A stretch of DNA of 64,000 bases from Dichotomicrobium thermohalophilum (GTDB lineage: Bacteria > Pseudomonadota > Alphaproteobacteria > Rhizobiales > Rhodomicrobiaceae): the NCBI RefSeq assembly GCF_003550175.1, contig NZ_QXDF01000001.1, positions 1,264,501-1,328,500 on the forward strand, written 5' to 3'. This document shows positions 30,249-42,877 of this stretch, piece by piece. Position 1 is the first letter of the stretch, and each line of letters opens with the position of its first letter. Position numbers and translations under genes: made by a program. Under the pieces are notes generated by a model. It was not told the DNA's origin. It did not search any database and saw only the letters and a program-made list of their open reading frames with translations.

Positions 30249-30817
30249 TCAAGCCTGAGCAGACGCTGGACGACCTCGTGCTGCGCCAGCCCGACGGCAC
30301 CACTGGCGGTGCCACCGCGCTGCGCGACGAGAGCTTCACGGAGCTGTCCAACAACCTGGCGGACAAGGGCTTCCTGGTCACGTCGTCGCAGGACCTCATC
30401 AACTGGGCACGGACCGGCTCACTGATGTGGATGACGTTCGGGCTGGCCTGCTGCGCGGTGGAGATGATGCAGTCCTCCATGCCGCGTTATGACGTCGAGC
30501 GGTTCGGCTTCGCGCCGCGCGGCAGCCCCCGGCAGTCGGACGTGATGATCGTGGCGGGCACGCTGTGCAACAAGATGGCGCCGGCGATCCGCAAGGTCTA
30601 CGACCAGATGCCGGAGCCGCGTTACGTTATCTCGATGGGCAGCTGCGCCAATGGCGGCGGTTATTACCACTATTCCTACTCGGTCGTGCGCGGCTGTGAC
30701 CGTGTGCTCCCGGTAGACATCTACGTGCCGGGCTGCCCGCCCACGGCCGAGGCGCTGGTCTACGGCATCATGCTGCTGCAGCGGAAAATCCGCCGCACCG
30801 GTACGATCACCCGCTAG
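30239..30817 (+). CDS. nuoB: NADH-quinone oxidoreductase subunit B
   Basis: NuoB holds the terminal 4Fe-4S cluster N2, which hands electrons to quinone. The 192 residues carry the ligands in [24 protein letters not shown] and [11 protein letters not shown], and the [12 protein letters not shown] motif. ATG 30239 follows AAAGGAGCGCTGG and lies inside the end of nuoA (10-base overlap), so the two are translationally coupled. Confidence 0.97.
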   Translation: MGLIKPEQTLDDLVLRQPDGTTGGATALRDESFTELSNNLADKGFLVTSSQDLINWARTGSLMWMTFGLACCAVEMMQSSMPRYDVERFGFAPRGSPRQSDVMIVAGTLCNKMAPAIRKVYDQMPEPRYVISMGSCANGGGYYHYSYSVVRGCDRVLPVDIYVPGCPPTAEALVYGIMLLQRKIRRTGTITR

Positions 30818-30827
30818 GAGGCTGAAG

Positions 30828-31475
30828 GTGGCAACGGTCCCGACGGCAACGGCCCAGGAAGAGGCGCTCCAGGAGCTGGGTGAGCACATCGCCGCAGCGC
30901 GCCCGGAAGCGGTCGACACCTGGTACGTCGCGCTTGGCGAGCTGACGGTGCGGGCCACGCGGGAGAATATCGTCTCGCTGATGACCTTTCTGCGTGACGA
31001 TGTGCGCTGCCAGTTCACCTGCCTGATCGACATTTGCGGGGTGGACTATCCTGACCGCGCCAAGCGGTTCGAGGTGGTCTATCACCTACTGAGCGCGCGG
31101 CAGAACAAGCGCGTCCGCGTGAAAACGGACACGGACGAGGTGACGCCCGTGCCGAGCGTCACGCATATCTTCCCGGCCGCCAACTGGTACGAGCGCGAGG
31201 CCTTCGACCTGTACGGCATCTTTTTCTCCGGCCATCCGGATCTGCGCCGCATCCTGACCGATTACGGCTTCCAGGGCCATCCGCTGCGCAAGGATTTCCC
31301 GCTGACCGGCTTCGTCGAGGTCCGCTACAACGAGGATCTCAAGCGCGTGGTTTACGAGCCGGTCAAATTGCAGCAGGAATATCGCGACTTCGACTTCATC
31401 AGCCCGTGGGAGGGCGCGGAATACATCCTGCCCGGCGACGAAAAGGCGTCATCCGGCTCCGAAGGAAAGACGTAG
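30828..31475 (+). CDS. nuoC: NADH-quinone oxidoreductase subunit C
   Basis: NuoC is a peripheral-arm subunit without cofactors. The 215 residues contain the signature ERFEV-type strand ([12 protein letters not shown]), [20 protein letters not shown] and the [20 protein letters not shown] motif. The start is GTG at 30828 behind TAGGAGGCTGAAG. It is separate from nuoD, as in most alphaproteobacteria. Confidence 0.96.
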   Translation: MATVPTATAQEEALQELGEHIAAARPEAVDTWYVALGELTVRATRENIVSLMTFLRDDVRCQFTCLIDICGVDYPDRAKRFEVVYHLLSARQNKRVRVKTDTDEVTPVPSVTHIFPAANWYEREAFDLYGIFFSGHPDLRRILTDYGFQGHPLRKDFPLTGFVEVRYNEDLKRVVYEPVKLQQEYRDFDFISPWEGAEYILPGDEKASSGSEGKT

Positions 31476-31513
31476 GTACAGCACGAACGGGTGAACAGGG
31501 ATACTGAAACGGC

Positions 31514-32710
31514 ATGGCCCAGGCTGAAGCGGAAGTCCGCAATTTCTCGATCAACTTCGGGCCGCAGCACCCGGCGGCGCACGGCGTGCTGCGCCTCGTG
31601 CTGGAACTGGACGGCGAGGTCGTGGAGCGGGTCGACCCGCATATCGGCCTTTTGCATCGCGGCACCGAGAAGCTGATCGAGTACAAGACTTATCTGCAGG
31701 CGATCCCGTATTTCGACCGGCTCGACTACGTCGCGCCGATGAACCAGGAGCACGCCTTCTGCCTGGCCATCGAGAAGCTGCTGGACATCGAGGTGCCGAT
31801 CCGCGGGCAGATCATCCGCGTTCTTTTCAGCGAGATCGGCCGGCTTCTGAGTCATCTGCTGAACGTCACGACGCAGGCAATGGACGTCGGCGCGCTCACC
31901 CCGCCGCTATGGGGGTTCGAGGAGCGCGAGAAGCTCATGATCTTCTATGAGCGCGCCTCCGGCTCGCGCCTGCACGCCAACTATTTCCGCCCGGGCGGGG
32001 TGCATCAGGACCTGCCGCCCGACCTGATCGACGATATCGCAGGATTCTGCGACCCGTTCCTGAAGGTGCTCGACGACATTGAGGGCCTGCTGACGGAGAA
32101 CCGCATCTTCAAGCAGCGCAATGTCGACATCGGCGTGGTGTCGCTGGATGACGCGCTTGCTCGCGGCTTTTCCGGCGTGATGGTGCGCGGCTCCGGCGGT
32201 GCGTGGGACTTGCGCCGGGCACAGCCCTATGAGTGCTACAACGATTTCGAGTTCGACATCCCCGTCGGCAAGAACGGCGACTGCTACGATCGCTACCTCG
32301 TGCGCATGGAGGAGATGCGCCAGTCGGTACGGATCATGAAGCAGTGCATCGACAAGCTGACCTCCGGCGAGGGCCAGGGGCCGGTGCTCGCGCCGAACAA
32401 CAAGGTCACGCCGCCGCGCCGGGCGGAGATGAAGCGCTCGATGGAGGCGCTCATCCACCACTTCAAGCTGTTCACCGAGGGCTTTCATGTGCCCGAGGGC
32501 GAGGTCTACACGGCGGTCGAGGCGCCCAAGGGCGAGTTTGGGGTCTACCTCGTCGCTGATGGGACGAACCGCCCGTATCGCTGCAAGATCCGCGCGCCGG
32601 GTTATGCGCACTTGCAGGCCATGGAATTCCTGACAAAGGGCCACATGCTGGCCGACGTCTCGGCCGTGCTCGGCTCGATCGACATCGTGTTCGGCGAGGT
32701 CGACCGCTGA
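31514..32710 (+). CDS. nuoD: NADH-quinone oxidoreductase subunit D
   Basis: NuoD forms the quinone-binding cavity with NuoB and descends from the large subunit of NiFe hydrogenases. The 398 residues contain [19 protein letters not shown] with the quinone-site histidine, [33 protein letters not shown], and the C-terminal [14 protein letters not shown]. The hydrogenase metal-binding cysteines are absent, as expected. Confidence 0.97.
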   Translation: MAQAEAEVRNFSINFGPQHPAAHGVLRLVLELDGEVVERVDPHIGLLHRGTEKLIEYKTYLQAIPYFDRLDYVAPMNQEHAFCLAIEKLLDIEVPIRGQIIRVLFSEIGRLLSHLLNVTTQAMDVGALTPPLWGFEEREKLMIFYERASGSRLHANYFRPGGVHQDLPPDLIDDIAGFCDPFLKVLDDIEGLLTENRIFKQRNVDIGVVSLDDALARGFSGVMVRGSGGAWDLRRAQPYECYNDFEFDIPVGKNGDCYDRYLVRMEEMRQSVRIMKQCIDKLTSGEGQGPVLAPNNKVTPPRRAEMKRSMEALIHHFKLFTEGFHVPEGEVYTAVEAPKGEFGVYLVADGTNRPYRCKIRAPGYAHLQAMEFLTKGHMLADVSAVLGSIDIVFGEVDR

Positions 32711-32729
32711 GCGGTCTGGAGGAGCCAGA

Positions 32730-33356
32730 ATGAGTGTACGCCGTCTCGATCCCGTTCAGCCGGAAAGCTTCGAGTTCACGGAAGAGAACCTCGCCTGGGC
32801 GAAGGCGCAGATCGCCAAATATCCCGAGGGGCGCCAATGGGCGGCGATCATCCCGCTGCTCTGGCGGGCGCAGGAACAGCACGGCTGGCTGCCCGAACCG
32901 GCGATCCGCTATGTCGCCGAGTTGCTGGAGATGCCGTACATCCGCGCCTACGAGGTCGCGACGTTTTATACCATGTTCAACCTCTCGCCGGTCGGGAAGT
33001 ATCACGTCCAGCTCTGCGGCACGACGCCATGCATGCTGCGCGGCGCTGAGGATCTGAAGGCGGTTTGCCGCGACCGGATCGGCGAGCCGGGCGAGGTCAC
33101 GCCGGACGGTCTGTTCTCGTGGATCGAGGTTGAATGTCTGGGCGCTTGCGTGAACGCGCCGATGGTCCAGATCAACGCGGACTATTACGAAGACCTGACA
33201 CCGGACAGCTTCGCGCAAATCCTCGACAATCTGCGCGAGGGCAAGCCGGTGACGCCGGGCCCGCAGGTCCAGCGCCAGAAAGCCGCGCCGATCAGCGGTC
33301 TGACCACGCTGAAGGATCGTAGCGCCATCTTGCGCGGGGGCGAGCCCGGCGCGTGA
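32730..33356 (+). CDS. nuoE: NADH-quinone oxidoreductase subunit E
   Basis: NuoE has a thioredoxin-like fold and binds the 2Fe-2S cluster N1a with [12 protein letters not shown] and [15 protein letters not shown]. The 208 residues include a C-terminal extension of about 40 residues with no cofactor motif. GGAGGAGCCAGA precedes the ATG. With NuoF and NuoG it makes the NADH dehydrogenase module. Confidence 0.96.
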   Translation: MSVRRLDPVQPESFEFTEENLAWAKAQIAKYPEGRQWAAIIPLLWRAQEQHGWLPEPAIRYVAELLEMPYIRAYEVATFYTMFNLSPVGKYHVQLCGTTPCMLRGAEDLKAVCRDRIGEPGEVTPDGLFSWIEVECLGACVNAPMVQINADYYEDLTPDSFAQILDNLREGKPVTPGPQVQRQKAAPISGLTTLKDRSAILRGGEPGA

Positions 33357-33376
33357 GTTAAGGGAGCCAGGAGCGA

Positions 33377-34672
33377 ATGCTCGAGGATAAGGACCGCATC
33401 TTCACGAACCTGTACGGCCTGCATGACTGGCGACTGGAAGATGCGCGCCGTCGCGGCGCCTGGGACGGGACGAAGGCGCTGCTGGAGAAGGGCCGTGATT
33501 CGATTCTCGAAGAGGTCAAGGCTTCGGGGCTTCGCGGTCGCGGCGGCGCCGGCTTTCCGACGGGCGTGAAATGGTCGTTCATGCCCAAGGAGAACGACGG
33601 GCGTCCGCATTATCTCGTGGTGAACGCTGACGAGTCGGAACCGGGCACCTGCAAGGACCGCGAAATCATGCGGCATGACCCGCATATCCTGCTGGAAGGC
33701 TGCCTCGTGGCCGGCTTCGCGATGGGCGCGCACACCTGCTACATCTACATCCGCGGCGAATATATCCGCGAGCGCGAAATCCTGCAGGCGGCGATCGACG
33801 AAGCCTATGAGGCGAAGCTGATCGGCCGGGACAATGTTCACGGCTGGGATTACGACATCTATATCCACCATGGGGCTGGCGCCTACATCTGCGGCGAGGA
33901 AACCGCGCTCCTGGAGAGCCTGGAAGGCAAGAAGGGCCAGCCGCGCCTCAAGCCGCCGTTCCCGGCCAATGTCGGCCTGTGGGGGGCGCCGACCACCGTG
34001 AACAACGTTGAATCGGTCGCTGTGGTCCCGGAAATCCTGCGCCGCGGCAGCGCCTGGTTCGCCCAGCTTGGCCGGCCAAACAACACCGGCACCAAGCTGT
34101 TCTGTATCTCCGGGCATGTCGAGGAGCCCTGCACGGTGGAAGAGGAAATGAGCATCCCGCTGCGCGAGCTGGTCGAGCGCCACGCCGGCGGCGTGCGCGG
34201 CGGTTGGGATAATCTCCTGGCCGTTATTCCGGGCGGCTCCTCGGTTCCGCTGGTGCCGCACTGGCATTGCGATGACCTGCTGATGGACTTCGACGCGCTG
34301 AAAGACGTGCAGTCGGGCCTTGGCACCGCTGCGGTGATCGTGATGGACAAATCGACCGACATCGTCGCGGCGATCGCGCGGATCGCTTATTTCTACAAGC
34401 ATGAAAGCTGTGGCCAGTGCACGCCGTGCCGCGAGGGCACTGGCTGGATGTGGCGCGTGCTGACCCGGATGATCGAGGGCAACGCGACCAAGCGCGAGAT
34501 CGACCTGCTGTACGACGTGACGAAGCAGGTGGAGGGTCACACGATCTGCGCGCTGGGCGACGCGGCGGCGTGGCCGATCCAAGGCCTGATCCGCCACTTC
34601 CGCGACGAGATCGAAGGGCGCATCGAGGCGGTGAGCCGCCCCGCCGAGACCACTGGGATTGCCGCCGAGTAG
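33377..34672 (+). CDS. nuoF: NADH-quinone oxidoreductase subunit F
   Basis: NuoF oxidises NADH with FMN and holds 4Fe-4S cluster N3. The 431 residues show [16 protein letters not shown] (NADH/FMN binding), [36 protein letters not shown], and the cluster ligands [14 protein letters not shown] with a later cysteine in [27 protein letters not shown] precedes the ATG. Confidence 0.98.
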   Translation: MLEDKDRIFTNLYGLHDWRLEDARRRGAWDGTKALLEKGRDSILEEVKASGLRGRGGAGFPTGVKWSFMPKENDGRPHYLVVNADESEPGTCKDREIMRHDPHILLEGCLVAGFAMGAHTCYIYIRGEYIREREILQAAIDEAYEAKLIGRDNVHGWDYDIYIHHGAGAYICGEETALLESLEGKKGQPRLKPPFPANVGLWGAPTTVNNVESVAVVPEILRRGSAWFAQLGRPNNTGTKLFCISGHVEEPCTVEEEMSIPLRELVERHAGGVRGGWDNLLAVIPGGSSVPLVPHWHCDDLLMDFDALKDVQSGLGTAAVIVMDKSTDIVAAIARIAYFYKHESCGQCTPCREGTGWMWRVLTRMIEGNATKREIDLLYDVTKQVEGHTICALGDAAAWPIQGLIRHFRDEIEGRIEAVSRPAETTGIAAE

Positions 34673-34708
34673 CATCGCGCTCTAATCGACACGCTGAAAG
34701 GCGACGGA

Positions 34709-36817
34709 ATGCCAAAGCTGATCATCAACGATCGCGAGATCGAGGTCGAGGACGGGATCAACCTGCTGCAGGCCTGCGAGGAGGCCGGCGAGGAAATCCC
34801 GCGCTTCTGCTACCACGAGCGCCTGTCGATCGCGGGCAACTGCCGCATGTGCCTCGTCGAGGTCGTCGGCATGCCCAAGCCCATCGCCTCGTGTCACATG
34901 AGCGTCAACGATCTGCGCCCGGGTCGCGACGGCAGCCCGCCGCAGGTGCGCACCGACAGTCCGCTGGTGAAAAAGGCGCGCGAAGGCGTGATGGAGTTCC
35001 TGCTGATCAACCATCCGCTGGATTGCCCGATCTGCGACCAGGGCGGGGAATGCGACCTGCAGGACCAGGCGATGTTCTACGGCGTCGATGGCAGCCGCTT
35101 CCACGAGAACAAGCGCGCGGTCGAGGACAAGAACATCGGCCCGCTCATCAAGACGATCATGACGCGCTGCATCCACTGCACGCGCTGCGTCCGATTCATG
35201 ACCGAGGTGGCGGGCGTGCCGGAGCTTGGCGCGATCGGCCGCGGCGAGGACATGGAGATCACGACCTACCTGGAGCACGGGATGACGTCGGAGCTGTCCG
35301 GCAATGTCATCGACCTGTGCCCGGTCGGCGCGCTGACCTCAAAGCCCTATGCCTTTACCGCGCGGCCGTGGGAGCTGACCAAGACCGAAAGCATCGACGT
35401 CATGGACGCCCTCGGGGCCAATATCCGCGTTGATTCGCGTGGGCGCGAGGTCATGCGCTTCCTCCCGCGCGAGCATGCCGACGTGAACGAGGAGTGGATC
35501 TCCGACAAGACCCGCTTCGTCTGGGACGGCCTGCGCCGGCAGCGGCTCGACCGGCCCTATGTGCGAAAGGATGGCACGCTGCGCGAGGTGAGCTGGGGCG
35601 AGGCGTTCAACGCGATCGCAGCGCGCCTGCGCAATACGGCGTCCAAGCGGGTCGGCGCCATCATCGGTGATCTGGCGCCGGTCGAAGATGCCTATGCGCT
35701 GAAATCGCTCATCAACGGGCTTGGCTCGCCGTATGTGGAGTGCCGGCAGGACGGGGCCGCGCTCAACCCCGCGCTCGGCCGCGCGAGCTACATCTTCAAC
35801 ACCGGCATCGCGGGCATCGACGAGGCCGACGCGATCCTGCTGGTCGGCACCAACCCCAGGCTCGAAAGCGCGGTGCTGAACGCGCGCATCCTGAAGGCCT
35901 ATCGTTCCGGCCGGGCCAGAATCGGTGTAATCGGCGAGCAGGCCAACCTGACTTACGAGTACAGCTATCTCGGCGCGGGTCCGGACACGCTGCGCGAGAT
36001 CGCCGAAGGCCGACATGAGTTTGCCGACGTGCTCAAGAATGCCGAGCGGCCCATGCTGATCGTCGGACAGGGCGCGCTGGCGCGGCCAGATGGCGAGGGC
36101 GTGCTGCGTCTCGCCGCACAGACGGCCGTGAACACAGGTATGCTCAAGCCTGACGAGGGCTGGAACGGCTTCAATGTCCTGCATACCGCCGCCAGCCGGG
36201 TCGGCGCGCTGGACATCGGGTGCGTGCCGTCCGAGGAAGGCGCGAATCTGGAGACCATGCTCGCCGCGGCCCAGACGCGGGAGATGGATGTGCTCTATCT
36301 GCTCGGCGCGGACGAGTTCGATGTCAGCCAGACCGGCGACGCCTTCGTGATCTATCAGGGCAGCCATGGCGATAGTGGTGCGCGCCTGGCCGACGTGATC
36401 CTGCCGGGCTCAGCCTACACCGAGAAGGACGGCACCTACGTCAACACCGAGGGCCGCGTGCAGATCGCGCCGCGTGCTGTGTTTCCGCCGGGCGAGGCGA
36501 AGGAGGACTGGGCGATCATCCGCGCGCTGTCCGAACATCTTGGCCGCGCCCTGCCGTTCGACACGCTGGATCAACTGCGCAGCGCAATGTACCGCGATCA
36601 TCCGCATCTGGCAGGTATCGACGAGTTCGTGCCGGGCGACACGGCCGAGATCGATGCGCTGGCCCAGGGGGCAGCGGAGGTGACGTCGGCGCCCTTTGCC
36701 TCGCCGATTGAGAACTATTATCTCACCAACCCGATCGCCCGCGCCTCGCACGTGATGCAGGAGCAGGCGGCGCTGCACCAGGCCAATGCGCTGGGAGAGA
36801 CGGGGACCAATGGCTGA
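34709..36817 (+). CDS. nuoG: NADH-quinone oxidoreductase subunit G
   Basis: NuoG is the largest peripheral subunit. The N-terminal ferredoxin domain ([20 protein letters not shown]) binds a 2Fe-2S cluster. The NuoG-specific H-x3-C-x2-C-x5-C site is [20 protein letters not shown], and [10 protein letters not shown] with [10 protein letters not shown] binds another 4Fe-4S cluster. A molybdopterin-oxidoreductase-like domain without metal fills the rest of the 702 residues. The end overlaps nuoH by eight bases. Confidence 0.97.
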   Translation: MPKLIINDREIEVEDGINLLQACEEAGEEIPRFCYHERLSIAGNCRMCLVEVVGMPKPIASCHMSVNDLRPGRDGSPPQVRTDSPLVKKAREGVMEFLLINHPLDCPICDQGGECDLQDQAMFYGVDGSRFHENKRAVEDKNIGPLIKTIMTRCIHCTRCVRFMTEVAGVPELGAIGRGEDMEITTYLEHGMTSELSGNVIDLCPVGALTSKPYAFTARPWELTKTESIDVMDALGANIRVDSRGREVMRFLPREHADVNEEWISDKTRFVWDGLRRQRLDRPYVRKDGTLREVSWGEAFNAIAARLRNTASKRVGAIIGDLAPVEDAYALKSLINGLGSPYVECRQDGAALNPALGRASYIFNTGIAGIDEADAILLVGTNPRLESAVLNARILKAYRSGRARIGVIGEQANLTYEYSYLGAGPDTLREIAEGRHEFADVLKNAERPMLIVGQGALARPDGEGVLRLAAQTAVNTGMLKPDEGWNGFNVLHTAASRVGALDIGCVPSEEGANLETMLAAAQTREMDVLYLLGADEFDVSQTGDAFVIYQGSHGDSGARLADVILPGSAYTEKDGTYVNTEGRVQIAPRAVFPPGEAKEDWAIIRALSEHLGRALPFDTLDQLRSAMYRDHPHLAGIDEFVPGDTAEIDALAQGAAEVTSAPFASPIENYYLTNPIARASHVMQEQAALHQANALGETGTNG

Positions 36818-37835
36818 GTTCTGGACGAATTACGGCCTGCCGACGGTCATCATGATCGGGCAGAGCGTGCTGCTCCTCTCGAGCGTGCTGATGATTATCG
36901 CGTATCTGCTCTTGGCAGACCGCAAGATCTGGGCGGCGGTGCAGCTGCGCAAGGGGCCGAACGTCGTCGGCCCGTTCGGCCTGCTTCAGTCCTTCGCGGA
37001 TTTCATCAAGTTCGTCCTCAAGGAGCCGGTGGTGCCGGCCGCCGCCGACCGGCCGGTGTTCCTGCTTGCGCCCGTGGTCATGGCGGTGCTGGCGATGTCG
37101 GCCTGGGCCGTGATCCCGGTTGATGATGGCTGGGTGGTCGCGGACATCAATGTCGGCATTCTCTACATCTTCGCGATCTCCTCGCTCGGCGTTTACGGCG
37201 TCATCATGGGTGGATGGGCGTCCAACTCGAAATATCCGTTTCTGGGCGCACTGCGGTCGGCCGCGCAGATGGTGTCCTACGAGGTCTCCATCGGCTTCGT
37301 CATCATCACGGTGCTGCTGGTGGCCGGCTCGCTGAACCTGACGGACATCGTCAACGCCCAGCGCGGCGACTGGGGGCTGTTCAACTGGTACTGGCTGCCG
37401 CTGTTCCCGATGTTCATCGTGTTCTTCATCTCCGCACTCGCGGAGACGAACCGGCCGCCTTTCGACCTCCCGGAGGCCGAATCGGAGTTGGTCGCCGGCT
37501 TCATGGCCGAATATTCATCGACGCCCTACCTGCTGTTCATGCTGGGCGAATACGTGGCCATTACGGTGATGTGCGCGTTGACCACCATCCTGTTCCTCGG
37601 GGGTTGGCTGCCGCCGTTCGACGTGGCGCCGTTCAACTGGATCCCCGGCGTGGTGTGGTTCACGCTGAAAGTCATCCTCGTGTTCTTCATGTTCGCGATG
37701 GTCAAGGCGATCGTGCCGCGCTATCGCTACGACCAACTCATGCGGTTGGGCTGGAAGGTGTTTCTGCCGCTCTCGCTGGCGATGGTCGTGATCGTGGCTG
37801 GTGTGCTGCAATACACCGGCGGCGCGGCACAGTAA
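36810..37835 (+). CDS. nuoH: NADH-quinone oxidoreductase subunit H
   Basis: NuoH is the membrane subunit that joins the peripheral arm to the proton pumps and forms part of the quinone channel. The 341 residues contain [20 protein letters not shown], the [20 protein letters not shown] loop and WVRVKFLR-like replacement [15 protein letters not shown]. About eight membrane helices are apparent. ATG 36810 ([12 protein letters not shown]) overlaps the nuoG stop. Confidence 0.97.
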   Translation: MAEFWTNYGLPTVIMIGQSVLLLSSVLMIIAYLLLADRKIWAAVQLRKGPNVVGPFGLLQSFADFIKFVLKEPVVPAAADRPVFLLAPVVMAVLAMSAWAVIPVDDGWVVADINVGILYIFAISSLGVYGVIMGGWASNSKYPFLGALRSAAQMVSYEVSIGFVIITVLLVAGSLNLTDIVNAQRGDWGLFNWYWLPLFPMFIVFFISALAETNRPPFDLPEAESELVAGFMAEYSSTPYLLFMLGEYVAITVMCALTTILFLGGWLPPFDVAPFNWIPGVVWFTLKVILVFFMFAMVKAIVPRYRYDQLMRLGWKVFLPLSLAMVVIVAGVLQYTGGAAQ

Positions 37836-37845
37836 GGAGGTTCCG

Positions 37846-38337
37846 ATGAGCCGAATTGTTCGCGCATTCAGGGTCGCGGTGCTGGCGGAGTTCGCTGCCT
37901 CCCTGTGGCTTGGGCTCAAGTATCTCGTGAAGCCGAAAGCCACGGTCGATTATCCGTTCGAGAAAGGTCCGCTGAGCCCGCGCTTCCGCGGCGAACACGC
38001 GCTGCGCCGCTACCCGAATGGCGTGGAGCGCTGCATCGCCTGCAAGCTGTGCGAGGCGATCTGCCCGGCCCAGGCGATCACCATCGAGGCCGGTCCGCGC
38101 CGCGCAGACGGTACCCGGCGCACCACGCGGTACGACATCGACATGGTCAAGTGCATCTATTGCGGATACTGCGAGGAATCCTGCCCGGTTGACGCGATCG
38201 TCGAGGGGCCGAATTTCGAGTTCGCCACCGAGACGCGCGAGGAGCTGCTCTACGACAAGGAGAAGCTGCTCGCCAACGGTGACCGGTGGGAGCGCGAGAT
38301 CGCCAAAAACCTTGCGCTCGATGCGCCCTACCGTTAA
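37846..38337 (+). CDS. nuoI: NADH-quinone oxidoreductase subunit I
   Basis: NuoI carries the two 4Fe-4S clusters N6a and N6b in paired ferredoxin motifs: [19 protein letters not shown] and [19 protein letters not shown]. It is 163 residues long, the alphaproteobacterial/mitochondrial length. AAGGAGGTTCCG is an excellent ribosome binding site for ATG 37846. Confidence 0.98.
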   Translation: MSRIVRAFRVAVLAEFAASLWLGLKYLVKPKATVDYPFEKGPLSPRFRGEHALRRYPNGVERCIACKLCEAICPAQAITIEAGPRRADGTRRTTRYDIDMVKCIYCGYCEESCPVDAIVEGPNFEFATETREELLYDKEKLLANGDRWEREIAKNLALDAPYR

Positions 38338-38376
38338 GCCTCGCAGGCGGCGAACGAACCGAGCGGATCACAGGGC

Positions 38377-38985
38377 ATGGTTGCGGGGGCCTTCTTTTAC
38401 ATCTTTTCGTTCATCACCATCGCTTCGGCGCTGATGGTGATCACGGTGCGCAACCCCGTGCACGGTGTCCTGTTCCTGATCCTCGCCTTCTTCAACTCTG
38501 CCGGGCTGTTCGTGCTGCTGGGGGCGGAATTCCTGGCGATGATTCTCGTGGTGGTCTATGTCGGCGCCGTGATGGTGCTGTTCCTGTTCGTCGTTATGAT
38601 GCTCGACGTAGATTTCGCCGAGATGCGCGCCGGCTTCGTCAAATACCTGCCCATTGGCGCGGCGGTCGGCATCGTCCTCCTGGTGGAGCTGAGCCTTGTC
38701 ATCGGCGCCTGGACGATTTCGGAACAGAGCCTGGCACAGCGTGCCGCGCCCACACCGGGCGGTGAGGTGACCAACACCGAGGCGCTCGGCGCGATCCTCT
38801 ATACCGACTACGTCTATTTCTTTGAGCTTGCCGGCGTGATCCTCTTGGTCGCGATGATCGGCGCCATCGTCCTGACCTTGCGCCAGCGCGAGGGCGTCAA
38901 GCGCCAGGACATCGCCGCTCAGGTTGCCCGGCGGCCAAGCGAAGCCATCGAAGTCCGTCACGTCGAGCCCGGCCAGGGCCTGTGA
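38377..38985 (+). CDS. nuoJ: NADH-quinone oxidoreductase subunit J
   Basis: NuoJ is a membrane subunit with five helices. The 202 residues include the conserved third helix EFLAMILVVVYVGAVMVLFL, whose pi-bulge moves during turnover. AITVRNPVHGVL-like VITVRNPVHGVLFLILAF precedes it. A polar C-terminal tail follows the last helix. Confidence 0.95.
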   Translation: MVAGAFFYIFSFITIASALMVITVRNPVHGVLFLILAFFNSAGLFVLLGAEFLAMILVVVYVGAVMVLFLFVVMMLDVDFAEMRAGFVKYLPIGAAVGIVLLVELSLVIGAWTISEQSLAQRAAPTPGGEVTNTEALGAILYTDYVYFFELAGVILLVAMIGAIVLTLRQREGVKRQDIAAQVARRPSEAIEVRHVEPGQGL

Positions 38986-39066
38986 CGCCTCTAACGTCTT
39001 GCAGCGTCCGCGCATGCGCGATATGGCATCGCCGCAGGTGGCGCGCGGCGCACGGGAGCATGAATG

Positions 39067-39375
39067 ATGGAAATCGGTCTGGCCCATTACCTCACGGTCG
39101 CGTCGATCCTGTTCACGCTCGGCGTCTTCGGCATCTTCATCAACCGCAAGAACGTCATCGTGATCCTGATGTCCATCGAGTTGATGCTGCTCGCGGTGAA
39201 CATCAATCTGGTGGCGTTTTCTGCGTTTCTGAATGACCTTGTCGGCCAGATCTTCACGCTGTTCGTGCTGACGGTCGCCGCAGCCGAGGCGGCCATCGGG
39301 CTCGCGATCGTCGTGGTCTATTACCGCAACCGCGGCACCATCGCGGTGGACGAGATCAACGTGCTCAAGGGCTGA
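39067..39375 (+). CDS. nuoK: NADH-quinone oxidoreductase subunit K
   Basis: NuoK is an antiporter-like membrane subunit related to MrpC. The 102 residues form three helices with the proton-path glutamates in [20 protein letters not shown] and [20 protein letters not shown] second ATG three bases upstream (39064) would add one methionine. The 81-base gap after nuoJ holds no gene. Confidence 0.96.
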   Translation: MEIGLAHYLTVASILFTLGVFGIFINRKNVIVILMSIELMLLAVNINLVAFSAFLNDLVGQIFTLFVLTVAAAEAAIGLAIVVVYYRNRGTIAVDEINVLKG

Positions 39376-39399
39376 CGCGCGACACGGGGGACGGCCAAG

Positions 39400-41343
39400 A
39401 TGTATACCGCCATCGTTCTTCTGCCCGCGATCAGCGCGCTATTCGTCGGCCTCTTTGGGCGCTACATCGGCAATGCCGCCTCGGGCTGGACCGCCAGCAC
39501 CCTCCTCGTCATCAGTGCCATTCTCTCCTGGATCGCGTTTGTCTCCGTCGGCTTCGACGGCGAGACGGCACGCGTCACGCTGTTCGAGTGGATCGTCTCC
39601 GGCGACATGGTCGCGGAGTGGAGCCTGCGCATCGACACGCTCACGGCGGTGATGCTTGTCGTGGTCACGACCGTATCCAGCCTCGTGCACATCTACTCCA
39701 TCGGCTACATGGAGCATGATGAGGGCCAGCCGCGCTTCTTCGCCTATCTCTCGCTTTTCACTTTCGCCATGCTGGCGCTGGTCACGGCGGACAACCTCTT
39801 GCAGCTGTTCTTCGGCTGGGAGGGCGTCGGGCTGGCCTCCTACCTGCTGATCGGTTTCTGGTATCACAAGCCCTCGGCAAACGCGGCCGCGATAAAGGCG
39901 TTCGTCGTCAACCGCGTCGGCGATTTCGGCTTCCTGCTCGGGATCTTCGCGATTTTCGCCAGCTTCGGCACCATCAGCCTGGACGCGATCTTTGCCGCCG
40001 CGCCGGGCAAGGTGGACGAGACGATCCATTTCCTTGGGCAGGACTTCGACCTGCTGACGGTCGCCTGCCTGCTGCTGTTCATGGGGGCGATGGGCAAGTC
40101 CGCGCAGTTCCTGCTGCACACCTGGCTGCCCGACGCGATGGAAGGCCCCACGCCGGTCTCCGCGCTGATCCACGCCGCGACGATGGTGACGGCCGGCGTG
40201 TTTCTTGTCGCGCGGATGTCGCCGCTGTTCGAGCTGGCGCCGGTTGCGCTGACGGTCGTGACGGCCTTCGGCGCGATCACCGCGTTCTTTGCCGCCACGG
40301 TGGGCATCGCGCAGAACGACATCAAGCGCGTTATCGCCTATTCGACCTGCTCACAGCTCGGCTACATGTTCGTCGCGCTGGGGGTCGGGGCCTATTCTGT
40401 TGGTATCTTCCACCTGTTCACGCACGCGTTCTTCAAGGCGCTTCTGTTCCTTGGCGCCGGGTCGGTGATCCACGCGCTGCATGAGGAGCAGGACCTGCGC
40501 AAGATGGGCGGCATCGCGCGCAAGATCCCGCTGACCTGGGCGATGATGCTGATCGGCACACTTGCGCTGACGGGTTTCCCGCTGACAGCCGGCTACTACT
40601 CCAAGGACGCAGTGGTCGAGGCGGCCTACGCGGGCGCAAATCCGGTCGCGATGTATGCCTTCTGGGCCACGGTCATCGCCGCGTTCCTGACCTCGGCCTA
40701 CTCATGGCGGCTGATGTTCATGGCGTTCCATGGCCAGCCGCGCATGGGCGATGAAGCCTTGGGCAAGGTGCACGAGTCGCCGCCGGTGATGACCGGACCG
40801 CTCATCGCGCTGGCAATCGGCGCGCTGGGCGCGGGCTTTGCGTTCAAGACGTTCTTCATCGGGGATGGGTACGAGGCGTTCTGGGGCGCATCGCTTTTCA
40901 CCGCGGAAGGCAACACGATTCTTTACGACCTGCACCACGTTCCGGGCTGGGTTGTCGCCTCGCCCTCGGTGGCCATGCTGATCGGCTTGGCGGTCGCCTG
41001 GCTGTCCTACATCGCCTTCCCCGCCGTGCCCGGCGTGCTGACACGCGCCTTCAAGCCGATCCACCTGTTCCTGCTGAACAAGTGGTATTTCGACGAGCTT
41101 TACGACTGGATCTTCGTACGGCCCTACAAGTGGCTGTCGCGCCAGCTCTGGAAGGTGGGCGACGGCGCGATCATCGACGGTCTCGGCCCCGACGGCATTT
41201 CCGCGCGTGTGACCGACATCACGGCCCGCGTTGTGCGGCTGCAGACCGGCTTCGTCTATCACTATGCCTTCATCATGCTGGTCGGAGTCGCGCTCATCAT
41301 CAGCTATTTCCTTTATCTGATCCTGAGCCGGGGAGGCTTTTAA
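39400..41343 (+). CDS. nuoL: NADH-quinone oxidoreductase subunit L
   Basis: NuoL is the distal proton pump of complex I, with the long lateral helix at the C-terminus. The 647 residues contain [20 protein letters not shown], the proton-path motif [38 protein letters not shown] and [20 protein letters not shown]. It is related to dabB at 56997 in this window. Confidence 0.97.
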   Translation: MYTAIVLLPAISALFVGLFGRYIGNAASGWTASTLLVISAILSWIAFVSVGFDGETARVTLFEWIVSGDMVAEWSLRIDTLTAVMLVVVTTVSSLVHIYSIGYMEHDEGQPRFFAYLSLFTFAMLALVTADNLLQLFFGWEGVGLASYLLIGFWYHKPSANAAAIKAFVVNRVGDFGFLLGIFAIFASFGTISLDAIFAAAPGKVDETIHFLGQDFDLLTVACLLLFMGAMGKSAQFLLHTWLPDAMEGPTPVSALIHAATMVTAGVFLVARMSPLFELAPVALTVVTAFGAITAFFAATVGIAQNDIKRVIAYSTCSQLGYMFVALGVGAYSVGIFHLFTHAFFKALLFLGAGSVIHALHEEQDLRKMGGIARKIPLTWAMMLIGTLALTGFPLTAGYYSKDAVVEAAYAGANPVAMYAFWATVIAAFLTSAYSWRLMFMAFHGQPRMGDEALGKVHESPPVMTGPLIALAIGALGAGFAFKTFFIGDGYEAFWGASLFTAEGNTILYDLHHVPGWVVASPSVAMLIGLAVAWLSYIAFPAVPGVLTRAFKPIHLFLLNKWYFDELYDWIFVRPYKWLSRQLWKVGDGAIIDGLGPDGISARVTDITARVVRLQTGFVYHYAFIMLVGVALIISYFLYLILSRGGF

Positions 41344-41347
41344 GGGC

Positions 41348-42862
41348 ATGTCCGACTGGCCGATCCTCTCAGCAACGATCTTCCTGCCGCTCGCCGGCGC
41401 GCTGTTCATTTTCCTGATCCGCGGCAGCGACGAGATCGCGGCGCGCAACGCCCGTTACGTCGCGCTCTGGACGACGGTGATCACCTTTGCGCTGTCCCTG
41501 CTGATCTGGGCGCAGTTCGACCCGACGACCGCCGATTTCCAGTTCGTCGAGAAATACGAATGGTTCGCGACGGGCATCACCTACCATGTCGGCGTCGACG
41601 GCATTTCGATGCTGTTCGTGATCCTCACGACCTTCGTCATGCCGCTGTGCATCCTGGCGAGCTGGGTGTCGATCAAGGAGCGCGTGCGCGAATACATGAT
41701 CGCGTTCCTCGTTCTCGAGACGCTGATGATCGGCGTGTTCTGCGCGCTCGATCTGGTGGTGTTCTACCTGTTCTTCGAGGGCGGGCTGATCCCGATGTTC
41801 CTCATCATCGGGGTATGGGGCGGCGCGCGCCGGGTCTATGCCAGCCTGAAGTTCTTCCTATACACGCTGCTCGGCTCGGTGCTGATGCTGGTGGCGATCC
41901 TGGTCATGTACGGCGAGGCTGGCACGACCGACATCCCGACGCTGCTGGCCTACGATTTCCCCGCCGAGATGCAGACCTGGCTGTGGCTGGCGTTCCTCGC
42001 TTCCTTCGCGGTCAAGATGCCAATGTGGCCCGTCCATACCTGGCTGCCCGACGCGCACGTCGAGGCGCCGACGGCCGGTTCGGTGGTGCTTGCCGCGATC
42101 CTGCTGAAGATGGGGGGCTATGGCTTCCTGCGGTTCTCGATCCCGATGTTCCCGCTGGCCTCGGCCGAGCTGGCGCCGCTGATCTTCGCGCTCAGCGTCA
42201 TCGCGATCATCTATACCTCGATGGTCGCCTTCGCGCAGGAGGACATGAAGAAGCTGATCGCCTATTCCTCCATCGCCCATATGGGCTTTGTCACGATGGG
42301 CGTGTTCACGCTGACCATGCAGGGCGTGCAGGGCGGTATCTTCCAGATGCTCAGCCACGGGATTGTCTCGGCCGCGCTGTTCCTGTGCGTCGGCGTGGTC
42401 TATGACCGCATCCACACCCGCGAGATCGCGGCCTATGGGGGGCTGGCCGACCGGATGCCGCTTTATGCCTTCTGCTTCATGGTGTTCACGATGGCCAATG
42501 TCGGCCTTCCGGGAACCAGCGGCTTCGTCGGGGAGTTCCTGGCCCTGACCGGCGCTTTCCAGATCAACACCTGGCTGGCGCTGTTCGCGGCGATCGGCGT
42601 GATTCTCTCGGCGGTTTACGCGCTGTGGCTCTACCGGCGCATCATTTTTGGCGTGCTGGAGAAGCCGTCTCTGCGTGCGATTACCGACATGACGCCACGC
42701 GAAGCCGCGATCATGCTGCCGCTGGTGATCCTGACGATCCTGTTCGGCTTCTATCCGGCGCCGCTTCTGGACGTGACGAGCGTATCGGTCGCCAAGCTGG
42801 TCGAAGATTACAACGCCGCGCTGGCCGCTGCCGAGCAGGCGCGGCTGGCCGCGGCGCAATAA
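41348..42862 (+). CDS. nuoM: NADH-quinone oxidoreductase subunit M
   Basis: NuoM is the second antiporter-like proton pump. The 504 residues show [18 protein letters not shown] with the key glutamate of helix 5, [38 protein letters not shown] and [15 protein letters not shown]. It follows nuoL by four bases. Confidence 0.97.
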   Translation: MSDWPILSATIFLPLAGALFIFLIRGSDEIAARNARYVALWTTVITFALSLLIWAQFDPTTADFQFVEKYEWFATGITYHVGVDGISMLFVILTTFVMPLCILASWVSIKERVREYMIAFLVLETLMIGVFCALDLVVFYLFFEGGLIPMFLIIGVWGGARRVYASLKFFLYTLLGSVLMLVAILVMYGEAGTTDIPTLLAYDFPAEMQTWLWLAFLASFAVKMPMWPVHTWLPDAHVEAPTAGSVVLAAILLKMGGYGFLRFSIPMFPLASAELAPLIFALSVIAIIYTSMVAFAQEDMKKLIAYSSIAHMGFVTMGVFTLTMQGVQGGIFQMLSHGIVSAALFLCVGVVYDRIHTREIAAYGGLADRMPLYAFCFMVFTMANVGLPGTSGFVGEFLALTGAFQINTWLALFAAIGVILSAVYALWLYRRIIFGVLEKPSLRAITDMTPREAAIMLPLVILTILFGFYPAPLLDVTSVSVAKLVEDYNAALAAAEQARLAAAQ

Positions 42863-42877
42863 GGAGGCTTACAGGCC